A DNA stretch of 44,312 nucleotides from Streptomyces sp. ISL-66 (lineage in GTDB: Bacteria; Actinomycetota; Actinomycetes; Streptomycetales; Streptomycetaceae). This document shows, piece by piece, positions 30,578-38,874 of this stretch; positions within the stretch are counted from its first letter, which is position 1; each line of letters starts with the position of its first letter. Below the pieces are notes generated by a model that did no database searches, had not been told where the DNA came from, and saw only the letters and a list, made by a program, of their open reading frames with translations. Location: NCBI RefSeq assembly GCF_018614135.1, contig NZ_JAGGOW010000131.1:1-44312 (forward strand), given 5' to 3'. The position numbers and the translations under genes are program-made.

Positions 30578-30974
30578 CTTCACACCTCGCGGACCTTGGC
30601 TTGCTAGGTAGTCCAGGTGCGGTGGTATGTAGAATGAGCTTCTCAGTAGTGGTGTCCATCTTGGGTCGAGCGCCTCACGGATTGGCGCCAACCAATCTCA
30701 GCTAACCATCGTCTTGATGGGACAGCAGCCGCACATGCCGACCTCTGACACTCCCTTTCTTACTCAGAGTGCCGGGATGGAGACCCTGCGGGCTCGCGCC
30801 CATTACTTGCTGGATTTTCACCAGAGGTCGTATGACGGGGAATTACTGGGTATGTTTCGGCGGTGTTCTGGCGTTCAGTCATTTCCTTCTCAAGCTGCGG
30901 GACTCTGCCGCAGCCGACCGCTGGACCTGGGTTGGCTTGGCCGCACACGCCCAACTCCGTCAGCGCTGACGCTG
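30578..30974. other. Gap between secreted-protein gene and transposase fragment
   Basis: About 400 bases with no assignable gene. A plus-strand frame from 30714 (MMGQQPHMPTSDTPFLTQSA) runs into the transposase fragment but its first part has no recognisable motif. Confidence 0.4.
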
Positions 30975-31107
30975 AAGTGCAACAACACCGCCTATCGGCC
31001 GGTGATGGACGCGATCGATCTGCTCCAGCGGTACCTGGAGCAGCCGTTGAAGGAAGGCGCGTTCTTCGATCCGGCGGAGACGGTGCCGCTGGATGGTGTG
31101 GTGCTCG
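30975..31107 (+). pseudogene. Tn3-family transposase middle fragment
   Basis: KCNNTAYRPVMDAIDLLQRY followed by LEQPLKEGAFFDPAETVPLD matches the central part of Tn3-family transposases (N-x-A-Y-R-P-V-x-D-A-x-x-L-L-x-R-Y). It stops abruptly at the edge of the direct repeat near 31110, so the gene was broken there. With the piece at 29450 it shows that a Tn3-type transposon once spanned this patch. Confidence 0.75.
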
Positions 31108-31115
31108 ACCAGTGC

Positions 31116-31163
31116 GGCCTCGGGACTGGTGGGCTCGCATGTTGAGGTGTCGCGTCTTCCTGG
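31116..31163. repeat. Direct repeat, right copy
   Basis: GCGGCCTCGGGACTGGTGGG followed by CTCGCATGTTGAGGTGTCGC, close to the copy at 28528-28575. It sits exactly where transposase homology ends and next to the recombinase tail, suggesting it is the end of a mobile element. Confidence 0.75.
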
Positions 31164-31181
31164 TTGAGGCCGGTCCTGGTG

Positions 31182-31400
31182 TCACCGTGTGTGGTCGCCG
31201 GGGGCGTATCGGCTCCAGGTTCCTCCGGCTTCGGTGACCAGGCGGGTGGCCGTCTTGTCGTGGTAGCCGAGCGCCTTCGCGATGACGGGGTCCGGGGCTT
31301 GGAGTACGAGTTGGCGGATCGCGGCCGCAGCCGGGCCACCGCCTCTTCCAGGACGTCGGTGCGCTTGCAGAAGGGCGAGGTGCGAGCATCTGCGGGCGAC
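31182..31400 (-). pseudogene. Recombinase/integrase C-terminal fragment
   Basis: Minus strand reads IRQLVLQAPDPVIAKALGYH, then DKTATRLVTEAGGTWSRYAP and GDHTR-stop. The A-L-G-(Y/F)-H-x-x-x-x-x-R-x-x-x-A-G-(G/A)-T-W-x-x-Y pattern is the tail of a tyrosine-recombinase-like protein I associate with Streptomyces mobile elements. The upstream part is frameshifted and lost. Its stop lies about 20 bp from the direct repeat, so the repeat is probably that element's terminus. Confidence 0.5.
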
Positions 31401-31412
31401 CCACATGCTGGC

Positions 31413-32300
31413 TCATCGTCGGCACGAGCGTTCGACTTCGAGGGCGAGAATTTCCTGGCCCCGGCCGATCTGGCTGGTCAACTGCACCTGTACGGCCGTT
31501 TTGCGGATCACCGTTGAGGTTGCGCAGTCGTAGAGCACGTGAACCCCGGCGGCCTGGCCGAGGTAGAGCATCGGCCCGTCGGCGGGTTCCGCGTTGCCCA
31601 CCGTCTCGGCAAAGTCCGCTCGAACGATCTGGGGGCGGATTCCCAGCAGGTACGCCAGGCCGCTCGGTCGCGCCGATTCTGCAGTCTGCATGCCGCGTTT
31701 CTCCATTGCATCACCCAGACAGGTCAGGCAGAGGCCGGTCAGGAGGAAAGCGACGAGGCACATGCGCAGGAGCGGGCCTAGCGTCCGATGCTTGCCGGCC
31801 AGGTGCAGCGCGGGCGCGGCGATGAGAGTCCCAGCCACCCACATCATGGCCCAGAGGCCTTCGTGCAGCAGGGCGCCGGGTCCATCTAGCGCAGCCACTG
31901 CTGTCCAGCCCAAGCCCACTAGCGCTGCCAGCGCGAGCGTGCGGAGCCCGGGGCGGCGCCGGAACTCCCGCAGCACGAATCGCGACGCGCGGCTTCGGTT
32001 CGATCTTTCAGCCATACCCACGGTGAACATGCCCGGCCAGAAGAGCAACAGCGGGACGATCAAGAAGCCTAGAAAGGCCAGCGCTGTGGCGGCTCGGGTC
32101 AATAGGACCGCTGTGTCCAGCCCGACTTCCTCCGGCGTGACGCCGAACTGGGCGAGGTACCGATCCACGGCCCAGTACTGGATGCCGGTCAACAGGACTC
32201 CCCCGAGTCCTAACAGGGTGACGATCGCTTGAAGCGCGTCCTTCTTGGCCGGGACGCGGGTACGCGCTGTTTCCGCTGGCGGGGCAGTGGTTGTCTGCAT
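31413..32300 (-). CDS. Membrane protein of unknown function
   Basis: A 295-residue protein from ATG 32300 (MQTTTAPPAETARTRVPAKK). About five spans are seen: ALQAIVTLLGLGGVLLTGI, AATALAFLGFLIVPLLLFW, TLALAALVGLGWTAVAALDG, GLWAMMWVAGTLIAAPALH and RMCLVAFLLTGLCLTCLG. A soluble C-terminal part follows (PQIVRADFAETVGNAEPADG, MLYLGQAAGVHVLYDC), ending in a sheet-like TAVQVQLTSQ. The last 15 or so residues overlap the mobile-element scrap, so the native end may have been altered. I do not know the family. Confidence 0.65.
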   Translation of the reverse strand: MQTTTAPPAETARTRVPAKKDALQAIVTLLGLGGVLLTGIQYWAVDRYLAQFGVTPEEVGLDTAVLLTRAATALAFLGFLIVPLLLFWPGMFTVGMAERSNRSRASRFVLREFRRRPGLRTLALAALVGLGWTAVAALDGPGALLHEGLWAMMWVAGTLIAAPALHLAGKHRTLGPLLRMCLVAFLLTGLCLTCLGDAMEKRGMQTAESARPSGLAYLLGIRPQIVRADFAETVGNAEPADGPMLYLGQAAGVHVLYDCATSTVIRKTAVQVQLTSQIGRGQEILALEVERSCRR

Positions 32301-32426
32301 AGCGGGATGATGCGCTGGTTACCCCACCTGCAGACCGGACTTGATCGGCTTCTGAGCTCGGCCCTGCGCAGGGGCCCGGCTGTGGGAACGCTGGCAATCA
32401 GAACGTAATCTGAGTACAGTCTGAGT

Positions 32427-32912
32427 ATGAGCCTTACCTATCTGGGAGCCGACCCTGAATCGGTCTCGTTCACCGATCTGTCCCGAAACCCGAAGGCCGT
32501 GGCCGCCCGCGCCGCTGCCCTTGGCGCTCTCCGTGTCACGCACCGTGATGCGCCAGACATGGTCCTGACGACTGCTGTGCACGCGGAGCGCACGGAGGAG
32601 AACCTCACGACGGCGTCGCGGCTCTTCCTTGCCCTCATGAAGCACGATGACGGCGCCCGGTCATTGCTGATGGCACTGCCGGAGGTCTTTCCGTGGGTGC
32701 GGCATCTGGATGACGAAGAGATGCGCGCCTTCACCGTGGAGTTGCTCGAAGCGCTGTCCGACGCGGCTGAGCTGGGAGCCAGAGAGGCTGTGCATCGGAC
32801 CCTCGTGTCCTGGCGGGCGACCGCGCGCATCAACGCGGACCCGGAACAGCTTCGGGAAGCTCTTCGGCCCCTCGCGGGTGATGATCTGGGCCCGGTAGAG
32901 GTGCGTGGGTGA
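32427..32912 (+). CDS. Phd-like antitoxin, orphan
   Basis: A 161-residue protein from ATG 32427. SVSFTDLSRNPKAVAARAAA, then RVTHRDAPDMVLTTA, is the amino-terminal fold of Phd/YefM-type antitoxins (S-x-T-x-x-x-x-N). The long C-terminal half (MRAFTVELLEALSDAAELG; VSWRATARINADPEQLREAL) would wrap the toxin. Its TGA overlaps the GTG of the next frame (GTGA), the usual arrangement for a type II pair. That partner is truncated (next entry), so the antitoxin looks orphaned. Assignment is by pattern and context. Confidence 0.78.
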   Translation: MSLTYLGADPESVSFTDLSRNPKAVAARAAALGALRVTHRDAPDMVLTTAVHAERTEENLTTASRLFLALMKHDDGARSLLMALPEVFPWVRHLDDEEMRAFTVELLEALSDAAELGAREAVHRTLVSWRATARINADPEQLREALRPLAGDDLGPVEVRG

Positions 32913-33034
32913 GTCCGAAGAAGGGCGATCGCGTCAGCGCCCCACCCTTCAGGACCAGCGCCTCGGCAATCGCGTACTGGAAGGGGCCCGAGGACACGTA
33001 CGTCAGGAACTGCTTCGCCGAGCGGACCCCGTGA
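32909..33034 (+). pseudogene. Toxin gene stub interrupted after about 13 codons
   Basis: From a GTG overlapping the antitoxin stop the frame reads SPKKGDRVSAPP, the opening of the toxins that pair with this antitoxin type in streptomycetes. At about 32944 the sequence switches to an antisense copy of an aminotransferase segment, and the frame ends at 33032-33034. The toxin body is therefore missing. The 41-residue product is most likely inert. Confidence 0.7.
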
Positions 33035-33066
33035 CCAGCTCCGGCGTGCCCGTGACCCAGCCGACT
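32944..33066 (-). pseudogene. Stray fragment of an aminotransferase gene
   Basis: Minus strand reads VRSAKQFLTYVSSGPFQYAI followed by AEAL, nearly identical to VRTAKQFLTYVSSGPFQYAI in the intact aminotransferase at 36234-37436, with DNA close to 36568-36680 in the same orientation. Only about 120 bp are present and both sides end abruptly, so this is an ectopic partial copy or the last trace of a second homologue, inserted in or replacing the toxin gene. Confidence 0.85.
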
Positions 33067-33320
33067 CCGCGTTCGTACGCCTATTCGTGCTTCCTGCTCC
33101 AAGCCTCATCAAGGGGGGCGTCCCGTGACGCCGGTGAGCCGACTGCGGCTCGTGCCCCATGACGTATGTCCGAGGGCATCCGCGCTTCCGTCGGGCTCTC
33201 CCGTTGGACGACGGAGCCTGGGCGGGCGCCTGTCCGGACCGAGCGCGGAGCCGTACGGCCGCGGGCCCGGTGACAGGGCGCTGTGCGTCGTATCCTGACC
33301 ACACACGGAAGGAGCCGTCC

Positions 33321-33863
33321 ATGAGTGTCGACGCGATCGTGCACACCGAGTTCCCCAAGGGGTACACGGTCCTGTTCGGGGCCGACGGGAAAGTGATCAT
33401 GACCCCGCAGAGCTTCGAGCACTCCAGCACGATCAAGTCGATGCAATACGACACGGTCGTGTCCCTCGGACGCCACGCGAAGACCGCCTCCGATGTCTAC
33501 ATCGACTTCCCCGCCGACGAGAACTCCGCCCCCGATCTGGTGATCCTTCGCGAGGACGCCCGCCGGGAGGGCAAGCGCTACAGCTTCGAAGACGTCCTGC
33601 TGATCTCCGAGGTCGTCTCGACCTCCTCCGCACGCAAGGACTACGACGACTGCACCGCGAAGTACGGCCGCTACGGCATTCCGATCTACCTGGTGGTGGA
33701 CCCCTACGCCCAGGAAGTCGTCCTCCACACCCAGCCGACCGGCACCGGTTACATCGCGGCGCACACCCACAAGTACGGCACGGGCAAGCTCCCCATCCCC
33801 CTGGCCGACGGCCGCACTTTCACCCTCGACCTCGACGAACTCCCGCGTCCGGAGCCCGAGTAG
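33321..33863 (+). CDS. Uma2-family (PD-(D/E)XK-type) protein
   Basis: A 180-residue protein from ATG 33321 with GGAAGGAG ahead. The core D-L-V-I and E-V-V-S blocks (ENSAPDLVILREDARREGKR; LLISEVVSTSSARKDYDDC, with the K in TAKYGRYGIPIYLVVDPY) match the Uma2 family of putative restriction-type nucleases, which occur in many copies in Streptomyces. The catalytic D, E and K appear present. Longer upstream frames lack a ribosome binding site. Biological target unknown; no methylase is nearby. Confidence 0.85.
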   Translation: MSVDAIVHTEFPKGYTVLFGADGKVIMTPQSFEHSSTIKSMQYDTVVSLGRHAKTASDVYIDFPADENSAPDLVILREDARREGKRYSFEDVLLISEVVSTSSARKDYDDCTAKYGRYGIPIYLVVDPYAQEVVLHTQPTGTGYIAAHTHKYGTGKLPIPLADGRTFTLDLDELPRPEPE

Positions 33864-34052
33864 TCGAACGCCCGCTGACGAAGGACTCCCGGTGTGGTGG
33901 TGCCTCCGGCACCGCCGTCATCGGGAGCGGTCGTTCCTGGTCGCCGCGTGCCGCCCTTGATCAGGTGAGATCGTCCTCGACCGATTCGACGGCCGTGGTT
34001 CGGCGGTAGCGTGCCACCGTAAGGACTGCTGCGGACAGGTTGGACGAGTTGC

Positions 34053-36143
34053 ATGCGGATGAGGTTCGAAGTCGAGGCCGAGGAGGAGTTCGAGGCCGCG
34101 CGCGGGCTGCTGGTCGACCGGCTGGTCCGGTGGGGCGGGGAACAGGGCCTGCCGGTGGACGGATTCACTGCCGAGACGGTGCTGGACTACCGGCACCGGG
34201 CGACGGCCGACGGCCGACTGGGGCTGTGGGAGCCACGCCATGTGGAGGAGCTGCTGCTCTCCTGGCTGCCCCAGAACGTCACCGAGCTTCCCGGGGAGGA
34301 ACGCGCCGAAGCCCCGGACACACTGCGCACGCTGCTGCGCTATCTGCACGCCGCACAGTTGGCGGACCCACGCGGCCCCTCACTCCATGATTCCCTCGCC
34401 GCGGTCGACAAGGTCGCGGAACAGTATCCGGCGGCGATGGCGGACCGCACTCGCTGGGGTCTGGCGAAGTTCTGGGCGATGACGGCCGCCGAGCAGGGCG
34501 TGGACGTCCTGGACGGAGCTGCGTTGCAGCGCTTCGCGGACCGGGCGCGGCGCGAAGAGGCCGCCTACGATCGGCGGGCCCTCGACGCGATCATGGAACG
34601 GCGGCTGACGGGCCGCGCGCTGTCCGGCTCGGCCCGGGCCGAGCCACAGCTGCCCGTGGCGCTTCCCCAGGACGACGACCTGCGCCGACCGGCCGAGGCG
34701 TCGACGACGGTGGCGCAGTTGCGCGGACTCACCGAGTGGGCGGGACAGGACGGCCGCCCCCTGACGGCGACGGGACGGCTGCGGATGGCAGATGCCCGTG
34801 AGTTGGCGGACCGGCTCGGCACTCGGGACGAGACCGATGGGGTGCGCTCTTCGGCCGACCTGCCGCGGCTGGGACTGCTGGTGGAGTGGGCGAAGAAGGC
34901 GCGGCTGGTCCGGGTGGTCAAGGGGCGTTTGTACGCGGTGGCCAAGGCCCGGCCGCTGCTGGCCGACCCGCTTCAGCTGTGGCTGCGCGCCTTCGACGCG
35001 TGCTTCGAGCTGCGGCAGGCCCTGCTCGGGGTGCGCAACGGCTGGCACGTCGAGTCGATGCTCTTCGATGTCTACGAGGACGTCCTGCAGGATGTGCTGA
35101 ACACGCTCTACAGCCTGCCGTACCCGATGCCCTGGCCGCGGCTGCGCGACACAGTGCACCTGGCCTATCGGTCATTCTTCCAGTTCGACGACGGGTCGGA
35201 CCTCCAGCACCGGATGTGGTTCGAGCACGCAGACCGGGACCTGCGCAAGGCACTCGACCTGCTGGACGACCTGGGCGCGATCGAGCGTGACCGTGGGATG
35301 GCCGATCCGGTGTTCCTCGATGTCGACCTCTCCGATGCCGGTCCCGAGCTGCTCGCGGACATGCCGCCGGAGCTCGCGGAGCTGTTGGGCGTCGCGGCAA
35401 CCCCCGACTCGGCGGCGCGGGAGCGGGCCGATCAGCGGCGGGAGGAGCTGACCACCGGGCCTGTCGAACTCATCCGTCTCACCGAGCTCGGTACCCGGGC
35501 CGTACGGCAGCGGCTGCTGGCGGTCGGCCGGGACGCGCCGCTGATCGGTGAACTGGCCGGGGCGCCGGCGGCCGGCCTGCTGGGCGCACTGGCTGAGGAA
35601 TACCCGCCGGATGCCGCCCAGGCGGAGCTGGCCGGCTGGATCACGGCCCGCGGCGAGAGGGCGGACGCACTGCGGGAACTGACCGACGCCGTGCGGACCA
35701 CACCTTTCCGTACGCGTGCGCAGGCGATGCTCGGCGTGCTGCTGGCGGCGTTGCCGGACGATGAGGGCGTGCGGCTGGTGCGCACGCTGCGTCACGACCC
35801 CCAGCTGGCGCCGCTGGCGTTGAACGCGCTGGCGCAGAGTGAGCTGCTGTCTCCCGAGGGCATGATCGACGCCGAGCATCTGCTGGTTCTCGCCGAGAAC
35901 CTGCTCCAGCTCGTGGAGCTGGCGGGCGGCTCGGGCGGCGCCGAGGAGGCGCTCCGCGCCCAGGGCCCCGATGTCAGGGACGCGATCGCCGCCGCATTGG
36001 ACTCCGCGCACCCTGACCGGGCTGGCCTGGAGGGGCTCAGGCAGCTGGCGGCCGGGGCGCTGCGCGCTCCCTCCGCCCGTCCCGGCCGCGCCCACAAGCG
36101 CCGGCACCCTATCGGCAGGAACGGCCGCAAGCGGCGCGGCTGA
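34053..36143 (+). CDS. Large hypothetical protein
   Basis: A 696-residue protein I do not recognise, starting at ATG 34053 or 34059. It is acidic and mostly helical. Around 255-315 a winged-helix-like stretch is possible (LTATGRLRMADARELADRLG; LPRLGLLVEWAKKARLVRVV; KGRLYAVAKARPLL), followed by conserved-looking aromatic segments (NTLYSLPYPMPWPRLRDTVH; LAYRSFFQFDDGSD). The second half has Ala/Leu-rich helical repeats with EELTTGPVELIRLTELGTRA. The tail is basic (RPGRAHKRRHPIGRNGRKRR), which could bind nucleic acid. No signal peptide or membrane span. It follows the Uma2 gene by 190 bp with its own leader, so co-transcription is uncertain. Confidence 0.85.
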   Translation: MRMRFEVEAEEEFEAARGLLVDRLVRWGGEQGLPVDGFTAETVLDYRHRATADGRLGLWEPRHVEELLLSWLPQNVTELPGEERAEAPDTLRTLLRYLHAAQLADPRGPSLHDSLAAVDKVAEQYPAAMADRTRWGLAKFWAMTAAEQGVDVLDGAALQRFADRARREEAAYDRRALDAIMERRLTGRALSGSARAEPQLPVALPQDDDLRRPAEASTTVAQLRGLTEWAGQDGRPLTATGRLRMADARELADRLGTRDETDGVRSSADLPRLGLLVEWAKKARLVRVVKGRLYAVAKARPLLADPLQLWLRAFDACFELRQALLGVRNGWHVESMLFDVYEDVLQDVLNTLYSLPYPMPWPRLRDTVHLAYRSFFQFDDGSDLQHRMWFEHADRDLRKALDLLDDLGAIERDRGMADPVFLDVDLSDAGPELLADMPPELAELLGVAATPDSAARERADQRREELTTGPVELIRLTELGTRAVRQRLLAVGRDAPLIGELAGAPAAGLLGALAEEYPPDAAQAELAGWITARGERADALRELTDAVRTTPFRTRAQAMLGVLLAALPDDEGVRLVRTLRHDPQLAPLALNALAQSELLSPEGMIDAEHLLVLAENLLQLVELAGGSGGAEEALRAQGPDVRDAIAAALDSAHPDRAGLEGLRQLAAGALRAPSARPGRAHKRRHPIGRNGRKRRG

Positions 36144-36233
36144 CCAGCGGCGAAACCGCCGGACTCCCACCGGCCGCCGCTGCTCTTGCCGACGAGGACG
36201 CGTGCCCGGGGCGAGGCCGAGGGCGGCGTGAGT

Positions 36234-37436
36234 TCAGGACATGAGGCGTCGGAGGCGGCTGGTGGCCTCGGCAAGAACGTCGTCCTTCTTGCAGAAGGTG
36301 AAGCGGACCTGGCTGCGGCCGGCGTCCTTGTCGTCGTAGAAGACGGAGTTGGGGATGGCGACCACGCCGCAGCGCTCGGGGAGGGCGCGGCAGAAGGCGT
36401 AGGCGTCCTTCTCACCGAGGGGGGTGATGTCGGCGGTGATGAAGTACGTGCCCTGCGGCTGGTAGACCTCGAACCCGGCCGCGCGCAAGCCGTCGCCGAG
36501 CAGGTCGCGCTTGCGTTGCAGGTCGGCGCGGAAACCGTCGAAGTACGCGTCCGGCAGGCGGAGCGCCTCAGCGATCGCGTACTGGAACGGGCCCGAGGAC
36601 ACGTACGTCAGGAACTGCTTGGCGGTACGGACGGCGCTCACGAGTTCCTGGGTCCCCGTGACCCAGCCGACCTTCCAGCCCGTGAAGGAGAAGGTCTTGC
36701 CGGCGGAAGAGATCGTGACCGTGCGCTCGCGCATGCCCGGCAAGCCCGCCAGAGGTGTGTGGGAGCCCTCGAAGACCAGGTGCTCGTACACCTCGTCCGT
36801 GATGACCAGCAGGTCGCGGGAGACGGCCAGCTCCGCGACGGCGGCCAGTTCGGCGGGCGTGAGCACCGTGCCCGTCGGATTGTGCGGGGTGTTCAGGAGC
36901 AGCAGCCGGGTCCGCGGGGTCACCGCGGCGCGCAGCGCGTCCACGTCGAGGCGGAAGTCGGGCGCGCGCAGGGTGAGCGGGACGCGGACCGCGCCGGCCA
37001 TCGCGATGCAGGCGGCGTACGAGTCGTAGAACGGCTCCAGGGCGATGACCTCGTCGCCGGGCTCCAGGAGGGCGAGGAGGGCGGCCGCGATGGCCTCCGT
37101 GGCGCCCGCGGTGACGAGGACCTCGGTGTCCGGGTCGTAGGTCAGGCCGTAGAAGCGCTGCTGGTGGGCGGCGATCGCCTGGCGCAGTTCGGGGACGCCG
37201 GGGCCCGGCGGGTACTGGTTGCCCTTGCCGTCGCGGATCGCGCGGGCCGCGGCTTCGGCGATCTCGGCGGGGCCGTCGGTGTCGGGGAAACCCTGGCCGA
37301 GGTTGATCGATCCGGTGGTGGTGGCCAGTGCGGACATCTCCGCGAAGATCGTCGTGCCGAAGGCGGCGAGCCGGCGGTTCAGGAAGGGCCGGACGGGGCC
37401 GTTGCTGCTTGCGGGTGCGGTCACGGGAGCGCTCAT
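36234..37436 (-). CDS. PLP-dependent class I/II aminotransferase
   Basis: A 400-residue protein from ATG 37436 (MSAPVTAPASSNGPVRPFLN; another ATG lies 3 codons earlier). INLGQGFPDTDGP, NTPHNPTGTVL and ITDEVYEHLVF are the fold-type I motifs, and SSAGKTFSFTGWKVGW carries the PLP lysine. The C-terminal arginine region is RSQVRFTFCK. It resembles methionine/kynurenine-type and N-succinyldiaminopimelate aminotransferases; DapC-like is possible but substrate cannot be fixed. It is cytoplasmic and stands alone. A 120-bp partial copy of this gene lies at 32944. Confidence 0.92.
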   Translation of the reverse strand: MSAPVTAPASSNGPVRPFLNRRLAAFGTTIFAEMSALATTTGSINLGQGFPDTDGPAEIAEAAARAIRDGKGNQYPPGPGVPELRQAIAAHQQRFYGLTYDPDTEVLVTAGATEAIAAALLALLEPGDEVIALEPFYDSYAACIAMAGAVRVPLTLRAPDFRLDVDALRAAVTPRTRLLLLNTPHNPTGTVLTPAELAAVAELAVSRDLLVITDEVYEHLVFEGSHTPLAGLPGMRERTVTISSAGKTFSFTGWKVGWVTGTQELVSAVRTAKQFLTYVSSGPFQYAIAEALRLPDAYFDGFRADLQRKRDLLGDGLRAAGFEVYQPQGTYFITADITPLGEKDAYAFCRALPERCGVVAIPNSVFYDDKDAGRSQVRFTFCKKDDVLAEATSRLRRLMS

Positions 37437-37573
37437 GGCCGCCATCCTGCGCGGAAGCTCTGGACTTGCTCAAGTGTGCTTTGGGCCGCGGGGGCCGCGG
37501 GAATCCCCCCTGCACGCGGGACATCGAGATCCCGCACCCCGGGGGACCGGGGCGCAGAGAGGGGGCCGAGGAG

Positions 37574-37801
37574 ATGGTTTTCGGAGCAGTGATCTTCGTG
37601 ATCGTCGTCGTGGGGATGGTCTTGGCGGTCATCAAGGCCGGCGGCGGGGGCGGCAGCGGCAGCGGCAGCAGCGGCGGCGACAGCAGCAGCAGCTGGTGGG
37701 TGGGTGGCGGTGGCGACGGCGGCGGCGGGTCCTCCTGCGGCTCTTCCTCATCCTGCGGCTCTTCCTCGTCGTGCGGCGGCGGAGGATGCGGTTCGAGCTG
37801 A
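37574..37801 (+). CDS. Mini membrane protein with Gly/Ser/Cys-rich tail
   Basis: A 75-residue protein from ATG 37574, preceded by GAGGAG. One membrane span (FGAVIFVIVVVGMVLAVIKA, residues 3-22) is followed by a tail of only Gly, Ser, Asp, Trp, Val and Cys: GGGGSGSGSSGG, SSSSWWVGGGGDGGGGSS and three CGSSSS-type units ending CGGGGCGSS. Four cysteines could bind metal or crosslink. Similar tiny proteins occur in streptomycetes. The low-complexity tail could equally suggest frame bias, but start, span and stop fit a real gene. Confidence 0.68.
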   Translation: MVFGAVIFVIVVVGMVLAVIKAGGGGGSGSGSSGGDSSSSWWVGGGGDGGGGSSCGSSSSCGSSSSCGGGGCGSS

Positions 37802-38131
37802 TACGGGGCAGCATGGATGCGTGGGCGTGAAGCGCCCGCCGGGGACAACTTCCTTCGGGCGTCTTCTTGTTCGGGCGTTTTCCCACCGCGCATTACGGCG
37901 TACGGGCGGCATGTGGTTGAACACGTGAACCGGGTAGCCCCCGAGGGGATGTAAACCCCTTCAAGTTGGGTAAAAACGCTGTGAGTGCCGTGCCTTTCAT
38001 GATTCCCTCGGTTGAGTAGACCAGTCCCCGGACCTCCCGGGACTTCCTGTGGACCCGTGCCGGTCCCCCCACCCGTTGACCACCGCTGGCGGGCCCGGCC
38101 CATCTCCCTCGCGCGTTTGCGGAGCCGACTC
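37802..38131. other. Intergenic region before the DUF2617 gene
   Basis: 330 bp without a gene. The middle (37880-38010) is AT-richer, with GGTAGCCCCCGAGGGGATG and TTGGGTAAAAACGC, and probably holds the promoter for the DUF2617 gene. No clear repeat apart from a small GAGGGG-N6-CCCCTTC hairpin near 37943. Confidence 0.4.
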
Positions 38132-38773
38132 ATGCTCACGACCCTCCAGACCACCTATACCGACACGCGTGCCGCCGACCTCGCCTGGGCCCTGGGGAGG
38201 GAGCGGCTGCCCGCCCTGGCCGTACTGAACCTCGAACTGATGGGCGCAAAAGTTGAGTTGCGCCTGCTCGGGGCCTCTCATCAGGTGCTCCTGGAAGAGG
38301 GCGACGTGCTCTGTTCGGAGACCGTCGCCTGCATGCCCGGGAGCAGCACACCGCTGCCGCTGGGCGTGGCGAAACGGGTCGGCGACTGGGAGTACGAGTT
38401 CGCCGCGCGGGTCGAGACCCTCTCGCGCGGCTCCTTCGCCGGGCGGGCGCAGGAGCTGCTCGCCCTGGTCGCCGATCACCCGAACGGCCTCGCCGGGACC
38501 TTCCCCGGCAGCCCGCACGCCTTCACCGCGATGCTCGCGCAGCGTTACGAGGGCCAGGTGCGGTGGCGGACCTGGCACGCGTACCCGCAGGAAGGACAGC
38601 TGGTGGCCACGCGCACCCGCGTCGGCGTACGGATGGCCGCGGCCGGCGGGGCGGGCGCGGCGGCACCCGGCGACGCCGAGGTCCGGGCCGACGGCCGGGT
38701 CGACGGAGGAGCCGAGGTCCGGGCCGACGGAGGAGCCGGAGTCCCCGCCGGCGGTTCACCGGCGCTCATCTAG
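38132..38773 (+). CDS. DUF2617 family protein
   Basis: A 213-residue protein from ATG 38132 (MLTTLQTTYTDTRAADLAWA). The body follows the DUF2617 pattern: LPALAVLNLELMGAKVELRL, GASHQVLLEEG, YEFAARVETLSRGSFAGRAQ, LLALVADHPNGLAGTFPGSP and YEGQVRWRTWHAYPQEGQLV. Residues 175-213 are an Ala/Gly/Asp-rich repeat tail (EVRADG twice). Biochemical role is unknown. In streptomycetes it commonly precedes the spermidine-synthase-like gene, as here, 100 bp downstream. Confidence 0.85.
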   Translation: MLTTLQTTYTDTRAADLAWALGRERLPALAVLNLELMGAKVELRLLGASHQVLLEEGDVLCSETVACMPGSSTPLPLGVAKRVGDWEYEFAARVETLSRGSFAGRAQELLALVADHPNGLAGTFPGSPHAFTAMLAQRYEGQVRWRTWHAYPQEGQLVATRTRVGVRMAAAGGAGAAAPGDAEVRADGRVDGGAEVRADGGAGVPAGGSPALI

Positions 38774-38823
38774 GCCGAGTTGCCGAGCCGTTACGCCAAC
38801 TGCCCGAACCAGTGCGCCACTTA

Positions 38824-38837
38824 CACCCATATGGGTG
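38824..38837. promoter_or_regulatory. Palindrome CACCCATATGGGTG
   Basis: A perfect 14-bp palindrome 37 bp before the start of the spermidine-synthase-like gene. It fits a dimeric repressor site or an element overlapping the promoter; no regulator is encoded next to it. Confidence 0.5.
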
Positions 38838-38874
38838 ACTGGATGCGGGCAGGCGGTGACGTACGGTTCGCTTC

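Noticed and set aside
36186..37592. A plus-strand frame opposite the aminotransferase
   Set aside because: Antisense shadow; the minus-strand aminotransferase has all PLP motifs.
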